The notes under the pieces: model-generated
Told to the model about the DNA's origin: nothing
Databases searched by the model: none
Seen by the model: only the letters and a program-made list of their open reading frames with translations
Source: Flavobacteriales bacterium
GTDB taxonomy: Bacteria; Bacteroidota; Bacteroidia; Flavobacteriales_D; SKUL01
DNA: 5,004 nt
Assembly: GCA_007129985.1 (NCBI GenBank)
Contig: SKUL01000318.1
Location: 1 to 5,004, forward strand
Direction: 5' to 3'
Shown: positions 1 through 5,004 of the stretch, piece by piece
Numbering within the stretch: position 1 is the stretch's first letter
Layout of the letters: the number at the start of each line of letters is the position of its first letter
Made by a program: the position numbers and the translations under genes

Positions 1-328
1 CCGGAATCATGGCTGCGAAAATGTTTTCGAGCCAGCTTTCCTGCTGCGTTGTGGTACCACGAATGCTGAACACCGCCGCTGTACGGTCTTCATTGAGCCA
101 CAAGTCGTAGTAGTTTTCAAGCCCCATCACCGGACTTTGGTATGCCCTGAAAAAACTGACCGGTGGCTGGTACTGAGCGATGTACTCATCAACCAATGTG
201 GTCTGAACAGAGATGCGCATCATCTCGAGGTATTCTTCTTTGTTGAATCCCGGTCCAAACTCCTGCGCAATCACAGTGCTTTGCTGTAACATAAAAGCCA
301 TCAACACGAGTAAGGGTAGTTTCTTCAT
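1..328 (-). CDS. Secreted lipase family protein (class 3 / fungal-lipase type), N-terminal part
   Basis: The reading frame opens at ATG 328 and stays open to the left edge, giving 109 codons; the C-terminal part with the nucleophile elbow (expected GHSLG-like) lies outside. Residues 1-21 form a signal peptide (MKKLPLLVLM, hydrophobic core, cleavage probably after IA in VIAQEF), so the product is exported. The mature start EFGPGFNKEEYLEMMRIS, then YQSPVMGLENYYDLW at about 63-77 and VFSIRGTT at 86-93 followed by SWLENIFAAM, match my recollection of Bacteroidota lipase family proteins; the RGT segment forms part of the oxyanion-hole region in class 3 lipases. Predicted role is hydrolysis of ester bonds in lipids outside the cytoplasm; the substrate is unknown. 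No clear Shine-Dalgarno precedes the start, which is usual in this phylum. The catalytic serine, aspartate and histidine cannot be seen here, so activity is inferred. Confidence 0.8.
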   Translation of the reverse strand, partial: MKKLPLLVLMAFMLQQSTVIAQEFGPGFNKEEYLEMMRISVQTTLVDEYIAQYQPPVSFFRAYQSPVMGLENYYDLWLNEDRTAAVFSIRGTTTQQESWLENIFAAMIP

Positions 329-349
329 ATCGGTGTTAGAATAGAGGCT

Positions 350-357
350 GAAAGTTA
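350..357 (-). promoter_or_regulatory. Possible -7 promoter box of the lipase gene
   Basis: On the minus strand this reads TAACTTTC, seven of eight positions of the Bacteroidota -7 consensus TAnnTTTG. It lies 21 bases upstream of the lipase ATG at 328, which would leave a short leader. I see no good -33 TTTG at the expected distance, so the call is weak. Confidence 0.3.
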
Positions 358-375
358 CGGTTTTGGGTGAAATAA

Positions 376-576
376 GTGTATTTTGTGAGATTGACCTTCA
401 TCAACAACATCATTTCCTTTTTGGAGCAGAACGGGGTGATTGAAGCCCGCATGTTGTTTCAGGAGCCCTTTACCAACCTCAACGACCAGGGCCTGCTTGG
501 CGTATTTGACGAAGCCGACGCCCACAAGGTTATCAGCATTCTGGACGGGATAAAGGAGAATGCGGGGGTGGGGTGA
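376..576 (+). pseudogene. C-terminal remnant of a type I restriction enzyme R subunit (HsdR)
   Basis: This 66-codon frame has an in-frame TAA directly before its GTG at 376 and ends at TGA 574-576. The product contains LTFINNIISFLEQNGV, then MLFQEPFTNLNDQG, then LGVFDEADAHKVISILDGI and KENA. From memory this series (LTFxxNxxxxLxxNG, PFTxLxxQG, VFxxxxAxxVIxxI, ENA) is the extreme C-terminus of HsdR subunits, in the EcoEI_R_C-type region. A full HsdR has roughly 800-1100 residues with PD-(D/E)xK nuclease and DEAD-type helicase domains, none of which is present; the sequence immediately upstream is the lipase gene's 5' region. I therefore read it as a deletion remnant that kept the native tail, not a functional gene. 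A small standalone protein is possible but has no ribosome binding site to support it. Neither hsdM nor hsdS is in the window. Confidence 0.6.
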
Positions 577-717
577 ATTTCATAAACAGTCCACAGAGCC
601 GATTGGAAATACAGGGGTGGAACGCAGTATTATTACGACTCAAAACTCACACTCACACTGATTAGTGGTGCATAAGGCGGTCGCGTTGCAAACGCGCCCG
701 AGTGGGCGTTCAGTGCT
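577..717. other. Convergent intergenic spacer
   Basis: The 141 bases between the HsdR remnant (plus strand) and the nucleotidyltransferase gene (minus strand) hold no convincing reading frame or RNA gene. The first part is plain, with a short tandem ACTCAC near 645-656. The GC-rich right end holds the hairpin at 678-700. Confidence 0.6.
678..700. repeat. Imperfect GC-rich inverted repeat (hairpin), possible terminator-like or REP-like element
   Basis: Arms CGGTCGCGTT (678-687) and AACGCGCCCG (691-700) pair at nine of ten positions around a three-base loop GCA; the only mismatch is T681 against C697. It starts 18 bases past the stop of the minus-strand nucleotidyltransferase gene and sits between convergent frames, a usual place for a bidirectional transcription stop. 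Neither side has a T-run, so it is not a canonical intrinsic terminator. A second, mutually exclusive hairpin, CGCCC-GAGT-GGGCG (695-708), uses part of the same right arm. Confidence 0.45.
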
Positions 718-1026
718 TCACGCTGCATACAGCAACTGTCTGGTTTGTTCGAGGTCCGCGATAAAATAAGGGTTGGACAAGGAGCGTTCCGTAATCAAAT
801 CAACTCTTCTACCCAGCAGCCGCTCTAGTTCTTTTTTCAATGCGAAATAGTTATCGGCATACACCACTGGATCAAGAGCGTCCTGGAAAGAAACCAGGAA
901 ATCAAAATCACTTTGATCGTTGAAGTCGTCTCCTACTGCCGAACCAAACAGGTATAGCGACTTAACAGCATATCGTCTGCACAGTGCGCTCAACTCATTC
1001 TTATGAGAAACAAGGATAGGCTGCAT
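718..1026 (-). CDS. MNT-type nucleotidyltransferase domain protein (MntA-like), orphan
   Basis: A 102-residue minimal nucleotidyltransferase. Counting from ATG 1026, the signature is LYLFGSAVGD at 24-33 with G28-S29, then D40-F-D42 after ten intervening residues (GSx10DxD), and a third acidic residue D76 in RRVDLIT. These are the metal and nucleotide ligands of the Pol-beta-like fold. The tail SLSNPYFIADLEQTRQLLYAA is typical of the small bacterial MNT family. Members often act as antitoxins that AMPylate a HEPN-domain toxin (HepT) encoded next door. No HEPN gene lies on either side, so here it is an orphan or the partner has been lost. The frame extends to an ATG at 1095, but I chose 1026: the extra 23 residues are not family-like, the shorter start matches the usual N-terminus (residues, then ELSALCRRYAVKSLYLFGS), and a promoter-like box lies between the two starts. 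A GTGGA directly before ATG is a poor ribosome site. Confidence 0.82.
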   Translation of the reverse strand: MQPILVSHKNELSALCRRYAVKSLYLFGSAVGDDFNDQSDFDFLVSFQDALDPVVYADNYFALKKELERLLGRRVDLITERSLSNPYFIADLEQTRQLLYAA

Positions 1027-1041
1027 TCCACTAGTTTTGAC

Positions 1042-1049
1042 CAAAGATA
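1042..1049 (-). promoter_or_regulatory. Candidate Bacteroidota -7 promoter box for the nucleotidyltransferase gene
   Basis: On the minus strand this reads TATCTTTG, a full match to TAnnTTTG. A partial -33 element TTTA (1071-1074) lies 21 bases upstream, within the expected spacing. Transcription would begin only some ten bases before ATG 1026, giving a very short leader and its own promoter separate from the operon to the right. This supports 1026 over 1095 as the start. Confidence 0.5.
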
Positions 1050-1065
1050 CAACAGAAAATGATGG

Positions 1066-1083
1066 GGGAGTAAATTGTCTCCC
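1066..1083. repeat. Short inverted repeat around the -33 region (possible operator or weak terminator)
   Basis: GGGAG (1066-1070) and CTCCC (1079-1083) form a five-pair GC-rich stem with an eight-base loop that contains the candidate -33 element. On the minus strand the stem is followed a few bases later by ATTTTC, so it could instead be a weak terminator for the operon ending at 1156. Short stems like this also occur by chance. Confidence 0.3.
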
Positions 1084-1155
1084 ACACTTGCGCACGATCC
1101 ACCAAGCCCCCTAAATGGCCAGAATGGCAGTGAAACCGTACCTCTGATAACAACC

Positions 1156-2385
1156 CTACCTCACCACCACCCTTCTTCTCGCTACCTCGCCGTTGTGTTC
1201 AATGCGGAGGATGTACCAACCCTTGCCCAAATGTGCCAGCTGCATATCGTGCTGTAACGGACCGGCCGAAATGACGGTTTCTGTGTGCATCATCCTGCCC
1301 GACACATCAAAGACGCTGATTTGCACGTCGCCCAGAAAAGCGCCGCCAGACAGGGTAATGCGGTCTGTGGTGGGATTGGGAAAGAGTTTTACTTTTTGCA
1401 ATTGCTGAGAGACTGAACTGGCGAGTATGTCGCAATCGTTGATGGTGCCGTCCGGGCCATCGGGTGCACCGGGGTAGATATCGGGATTGGTATCGTCGCA
1501 GTCGAGGTCGTTGTCCACAAAACCTTCGGGTGGGAAACACTCCCAAACCGAAACATCAGGATTTCCAAATCCGTCGCCGTCGGCATCCTCAAAATACCAC
1601 ATGGGTTCAAATACTTCGACCCATACGATAAGACTGTCGGTTTCGGGCTCAACGGCTGTTCCCTCCATGGCGGTAACGCTGTACATGATGGGGTGTAATC
1701 CCGGCCCCGCCTCTGCAGGGTCAAACACATCTCCCGATACACCCGGACCGCTAAAGTCGCCTCCGGCAGTACCGGTGGGAATCAGGGTTCGTGCAGAATC
1801 GGTGGTGCAATAAGCTATCGTATCAAGACCTGAAAAAGACGCGTCGGGCAGTATGCGGAGAATCACATCAATACTGATTTCTTCGCCATTGAGAGTCGTT
1901 GGTGGCAAAAAACCACTGCAAGAGGTGCTAAAAAGCCATGCCTGCACATCTGCCTGAAACGATACGCTAAAAAGAAAAAGACCCGCCTCAAGAGGTGTTC
2001 CCTCCAAAAAACCACAACCGTTGGAAGGTGGTGCATAGCTATTTTCATTGAAACCTCCGGACAATCCAATAGGTAAGCCCGTAAATTCAGGGTCGTACAT
2101 TTCCAGAACAATGCCGGAGGCAGATGCAAAAGCGGGGTCGAGAACACTTCCGGGAATACAACCTGTGGTTACATGAAAAGAGATATCATCAAAATAAGGC
2201 TCGTTGACTATGCCCGGAATGGTCTCATCCTGACAAACACCGCCGTAATCGGGCAATTCGCTCAGGCAATCTTCCGGTTCGCATTGACCAAAAACGGAAG
2301 GTGAACTAAAACAGATGACTGTCAACGCGAAAACAATACGGGAAATTGATAGCATCGCAGTACGCACAGGCTTAGTTGTTTTCAT
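1156..2385 (-). CDS. T9SS type A sorting-domain secreted protein with MopE-type metal-binding motif
   Basis: A 409-residue exported protein. Residues 1-33 form a signal peptide (basic K3, K5, R8, R16, hydrophobic 17-26, cleavage near VFG/QC). A Cys-rich N-terminal part follows, with GLPIGLSGGF at 103-112 and GTPLEAGLFLFSV at 129-141, resembling the putative Ig-like modules common in Bacteroidota surface proteins. At 208-240, GGDFSGPGVSG, FDPAEAGPG and HPIMYSVT form a second beta-sandwich-like module. DADGDGFGNP (267-276) and DNDLDCDDTNPDIYPGAPD (291-309) are the Asp-rich, probably Ca2+ or other metal-binding motif named for MopE. The C-terminal LFPNPTTDRITLSG (from 334) to the end is the T9SS type A sorting domain, so the protein should cross the outer membrane and be released or anchored. 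It starts at ATG 2385 inside the upstream channel gene, with GGAG four bases before it; ATG 2355 lacks such a site. Ligand and role are unknown. Confidence 0.88.
   Translation of the reverse strand: MKTTKPVRTAMLSISRIVFALTVICFSSPSVFGQCEPEDCLSELPDYGGVCQDETIPGIVNEPYFDDISFHVTTGCIPGSVLDPAFASASGIVLEMYDPEFTGLPIGLSGGFNENSYAPPSNGCGFLEGTPLEAGLFLFSVSFQADVQAWLFSTSCSGFLPPTTLNGEEISIDVILRILPDASFSGLDTIAYCTTDSARTLIPTGTAGGDFSGPGVSGDVFDPAEAGPGLHPIMYSVTAMEGTAVEPETDSLIVWVEVFEPMWYFEDADGDGFGNPDVSVWECFPPEGFVDNDLDCDDTNPDIYPGAPDGPDGTINDCDILASSVSQQLQKVKLFPNPTTDRITLSGGAFLGDVQISVFDVSGRMMHTETVISAGPLQHDMQLAHLGKGWYILRIEHNGEVARRRVVVR
2372..2385 (-). promoter_or_regulatory. Stop/start overlap coupling the channel and T9SS genes
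   Basis: The 14 bases ATGAAAACAACTAA hold the T9SS gene's ATG in one frame and the channel gene's TAA in another. The Shine-Dalgarno-like GGAG just upstream (2390-2393) lies inside the channel gene. This arrangement predicts translational coupling and makes independent transcription of the T9SS gene unlikely. Confidence 0.7.
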
Positions 2386-3097
2386 GGTGCTCCATTTTGG
2401 ATTTCACATACTTCTCGATATTGCGCAAGGCTAAGCGGTCAACGGGAAAAACCGATAGCTGGTAGCTGCCGGATTCTGTTTGGCTTACCTGTACAGGCTG
2501 CACGGAGGCCGTCCACGGACATTGTTCTGCCCATTGGCGCAATTGTCCCAATGCGTTTTCAGGTTCTGCGTAGGGCCACGAAATTTCAAAGCGGTCGGGC
2601 ATATTCAGGGCGCGGTCGGTTTGGCGGGCATAGGGCTGAAAGGCTACCTCGGTGTAGGGGATGCTAAGTAACTCACCTGACTCATTCAATACTCCCAGCG
2701 ACTGCATGTAAAAAGCGGCTACCTGTCCGTTTCCGTGGCTGGTGCGGATACTGTCACCCAAACGAAACCTTCGTTCCAATCGAATCATCAACCCGCTAAA
2801 CGCCTGCATCCAGCTTTTGAATCCGGCGATAAAGACCACCGCCAGCACCACAATCGTGAGCAGAAAATTCACTTTTATCAGATGGAAAAGTGCCCAGGAG
2901 GAATAGCCAGCCCATGCCGCAAATCGCACGCGAAAATCCCAGCGCTCAATCATTTGAACGTATTTCCGGTCCTTCACCAAAACCAGCACATAGCGGTCGA
3001 GCACCCGAAAAAACAAGTACAACAGCACGCCCACCACCACAAGAAAAATCATCTTGCGAATGGGGTTGTTGTCAATCATGTCGTAAGCTGTTTCCAT
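2372..3097 (-). CDS. Small MscS-like mechanosensitive channel family protein
   Basis: A 241-residue inner-membrane protein, slightly shorter than E. coli MscS (286). Hydrophobic segments are at about 15-35 and 76-97, with a weaker one at 57-74. The end of the last helix leads into SGLMIRLERRFRLGDSI (101-117), matching the MscS pattern in which the pore helix meets the beta domain (ler.fr.GD.I). Then come GNGQV (122-126), a ...LGVLNESGELLSIPY strand pattern (134-148), and a C-terminal alpha/beta part (170-235) as in the MscS cytoplasmic vestibule. The canonical IPN is IPY here. Such proteins assemble as heptamers that open under membrane tension; gating and stoichiometry here are inferred. It starts four bases after the ATPase stop and ends inside the start of the T9SS gene, so all three are probably one transcript. 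ATG 3097 was chosen; ATG 3079 (residue 7) is an alternative, and neither has a well-placed ribosome site. Confidence 0.75.
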   Translation of the reverse strand: METAYDMIDNNPIRKMIFLVVVGVLLYLFFRVLDRYVLVLVKDRKYVQMIERWDFRVRFAAWAGYSSWALFHLIKVNFLLTIVVLAVVFIAGFKSWMQAFSGLMIRLERRFRLGDSIRTSHGNGQVAAFYMQSLGVLNESGELLSIPYTEVAFQPYARQTDRALNMPDRFEISWPYAEPENALGQLRQWAEQCPWTASVQPVQVSQTESGSYQLSVFPVDRLALRNIEKYVKSKMEHHENN

Positions 3098-3101
3098 GGC
3101 C

Positions 3102-5004
3102 TTAGGGTATCAGTTTAATTTCACGGAGGTACTGCTCCAGATACGGACGCAGGCTGCGGTTGATTTCAAATACATCCTTTCCAACTTCCACTACCAATGA
3201 AGCCCGTTTCATGGTGCTGAGCTGATGCCTCAACCACGTTTCTCCCTCAAGGTGAAACAACAAGGTTAAACGTTCCAGGCTGAGTGAGCGATGCAGGTAG
3301 AGGTTATACAGAACTGCTTTCCAATTGGCATTTCGGATGTCGGGCATGGTAATGCTGCCGGGGTCAGATACCCAAATGGCGCCTTTGCTCACCTGATTGA
3401 TGCTTCGCACCCAGAATCTCAATGCCAGTCCGACGTTGCCATCTGAGCGACGGTAGAGCTTTTTGACGAGGTTCTCCATCTTTCTGGATTTCAAGCCCTC
3501 AGCCTGTTTCTGTTCGTTTTCGAGCAATAGTCCGCCTGTTTCGTGGCGCTTCCAGATGGCATCGCGGGTTTCTTCAAAAGATGCCGGCTTAATCACAATT
3601 GTACCAACAAGATGCTCACCGAGCGTTGTTTGCGAGGAAATCATCCTGAAACCTTCATTGCCTGCCGAAAGCAAAAAGAAATGTCTGTGCCCGAAACGTA
3701 CAATTAGTTTCTCCAGTGCCTGAAGCGCCTCTCCTCCGCCCTCTCCACGCAGCCACCACTGCTCAATGTCGTTAAAAATGAAAACCGTGCCTTCCTGTAC
3801 CGATGTAAGAATAGTGCGAAGGGTACCACGCGGGTTGCCGAGGGCTTTTCCTATTTGAGCGAACATATCGGAAGCGTGGTGACTCCCTCCCTGGGGTGGC
3901 TCTATCCGCACAATTTTCCCTTTAATCAGGTTGCCGGCAATATGCTCAATCAGAAATGTTTTTCCCGAGAGGCTATCGCCTGTAACAATCAGCGCGCCCC
4001 CGGAGCCGGACTTCATGCGCTGAACAGCAGAGCGGGCAAGCACCATTTCGCGGTTTCGGATATTGATGCTGCTTCCTGTGTTGAGATGCCTGCCCCCAAA
4101 AAGCTGCTTGTAGTAATAAGGGAGTTCTGTGTCAATGTGCGACGGAAGCTTGAGCGTGTCGAGAAAATCGAGCATCCGCGCCGTGTCATTGTCCAACTCC
4201 TGGTATTTGCGCTCGTAGCGGGCAACCACTGCTTCGTATTGCCTTTGGGAGATGAATTGCAAGAACTCCTCCTTCAGGGCACGCACCCGGGAGAAGCGTT
4301 TACCCAACCACTGATAAAGCAGCGGCGAGGACTTTTCTTTGTCGCTCTGAATGGTAAGCTGGGCGGCACGCTCGAGAACAGCTTCTGTCTGCAAACAGCC
4401 CAGCAACTGAAGGCGCATATCCAACAACATAGAGCCGAAAGACTTCTCAACCTTGTCGAGTTCTTCGCGGGCTTCTTGCGCCGTTTTTTCGGACTGCTCG
4501 AGCACGGATTTCCAATCCTCTCCTTCGGCTTTGAGTTCGCTGTCGAAACTGTATGAAATCAGGTTGGCCGTATTCACTACCTTGCCATTGATACGATTCA
4601 ATTTAGAAGTAATCTCCTGAATTTCTTTCCGGTATGGTTCAACAAAGGTGTTATCAATCAAGTAGTCAGCGATTCGCGCTATCGTAATATCCTTTTGCGG
4701 CAAACGCCTTGTGAACATGGCGCCCGACCATTCTTTGCCCGTGTTGAGCAATGTGCAGGTTTCAGGAAGCATGGACGTGGCATCATCACTTCCGCCCTCA
4801 AGTCTTTGCACCAAAAGCTGTGGATTCAGAAACAATCGCTCATTCAACTTAAAGACAGAATCCTGTTCTCCGGTATCATTGTTTTCTTGTTTTCGCAAGG
4901 CCTCAAGTCCGTCAAAAAACACGTTGATATTGTCGCGAACAGCCTTAAAGTATTGGTTGCGAACAGTGCTTTCAGAACGCTGTAAAACAGACAGTATGTT
5001 TGCC
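3102..5004 (-). CDS. Large P-loop (AAA/STAND-like) ATPase with coiled-coil N-terminal region, 5' end outside the window
   Basis: The frame is open from the right edge to TAA 3102-3104, giving 633 visible residues; no start lies in view. A GTG at 4922 is internal: 27 further sense codons precede it and there is no ribosome site. Counting from that GTG, residues 100-260 are charged and helical with likely coiled coils (LEQSEKTAQEAREELDKVEK at 141-160). The ATPase core has Walker A GDSLSGKT (315-322), a Walker B-like VFIFNDIE (380-387), sensor-1-like LLSAGNE (417-423) and SDGNVGLALRFW (493-504), resembling the GNPxAL/sensor-2 region of AAA and STAND ATPases. The last 70 residues (SLERLTLLFHLEGETW to EINRSLRPYLEQYL) look like a winged helix. 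It should bind ATP and act as a switch or motor in the cytoplasm. No membrane segment is visible. Family name not recognised; the adjacent channel gene suggests a joint function. Confidence 0.8.
   Translation of the reverse strand, partial: ANILSVLQRSESTVRNQYFKAVRDNINVFFDGLEALRKQENNDTGEQDSVFKLNERLFLNPQLLVQRLEGGSDDATSMLPETCTLLNTGKEWSGAMFTRRLPQKDITIARIADYLIDNTFVEPYRKEIQEITSKLNRINGKVVNTANLISYSFDSELKAEGEDWKSVLEQSEKTAQEAREELDKVEKSFGSMLLDMRLQLLGCLQTEAVLERAAQLTIQSDKEKSSPLLYQWLGKRFSRVRALKEEFLQFISQRQYEAVVARYERKYQELDNDTARMLDFLDTLKLPSHIDTELPYYYKQLFGGRHLNTGSSINIRNREMVLARSAVQRMKSGSGGALIVTGDSLSGKTFLIEHIAGNLIKGKIVRIEPPQGGSHHASDMFAQIGKALGNPRGTLRTILTSVQEGTVFIFNDIEQWWLRGEGGGEALQALEKLIVRFGHRHFFLLSAGNEGFRMISSQTTLGEHLVGTIVIKPASFEETRDAIWKRHETGGLLLENEQKQAEGLKSRKMENLVKKLYRRSDGNVGLALRFWVRSINQVSKGAIWVSDPGSITMPDIRNANWKAVLYNLYLHRSLSLERLTLLFHLEGETWLRHQLSTMKRASLVVEVGKDVFEINRSLRPYLEQYLREIKLIP

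Noticed and set aside
645..656. Tandem ACTCAC as a repeat array or CRISPR-like element
   Set aside because: Only two six-base copies with no spacers; expected by chance.
577..717. tRNA, small RNA or HEPN gene in the spacer
   Set aside because: No cloverleaf, no T-loop-like motif and no adequate reading frame on either strand.
1118..1128. Hairpin GCCA-GAA-TGGC as a terminator of the operon ending at 1156
   Set aside because: Only four base pairs and no following T-run on the minus strand.
1307..2147. Alternative minus- and plus-strand frames within the T9SS gene
   Set aside because: Arg/Pro/Ser-rich shadow translations with no domain; the 409-residue frame has a signal peptide and sorting domain from end to end.
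2735..3118. Plus-strand frames opposite the channel gene
   Set aside because: Low-complexity His/Gln/Pro-rich translations, antisense to a gene with clear MscS features.
3855..4556. Long plus-strand open frame (233 codons) inside the ATPase gene
   Set aside because: It lies wholly antisense to a gene with clear ATPase motifs, has no recognisable domain, and is probably an open frame imposed by the codon use of the real gene.

Overview
The window looks like a chromosomal segment from a member of the Bacteroidota. The evidence is a secreted protein with a C-terminal type IX secretion sorting domain, a lipase of a form I recognise from this phylum, few Shine-Dalgarno sequences, and a TAnnTTTG-type promoter box. 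I cannot place it more finely. Base composition is fairly even throughout, with no obvious foreign block.

Almost everything reads on the minus strand. From the right edge (upstream) to the left the order is: (1) a large P-loop ATPase gene, running off the window at 5004 and ending at 3102; (2) four bases later, a small MscS-like mechanosensitive-channel protein (3097-2372); (3) overlapping it by 14 bases, a signal-peptide-bearing T9SS cargo protein with a MopE-type DADGDGFG metal-binding motif (2385-1156). These three form a tight, probably co-translated operon: a cytoplasmic ATPase with coiled-coil segments, a membrane channel and an exported protein. A short gap then holds a candidate promoter for a separate small gene, an orphan MNT-type nucleotidyltransferase (1026-718).

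Between 717 and 329 lie an imperfect GC-rich hairpin (678-700) and, on the plus strand, a 66-codon remnant matching the extreme C-terminus of type I restriction HsdR subunits (376-576). The rest of that enzyme is missing. At the left edge a secreted class-3-type lipase gene begins at 328 on the minus strand and runs out of the window.

The most interesting item is the ATPase / MscS-like channel / T9SS protein operon, whose joint function I do not recognise. It could be a membrane stress or defence arrangement, but the window shows only the gene order and domains. The HsdR tail and the nucleotidyltransferase lacking its usual HEPN partner suggest the 376-1026 stretch is the worn remainder of a defence or toxin-antitoxin region.
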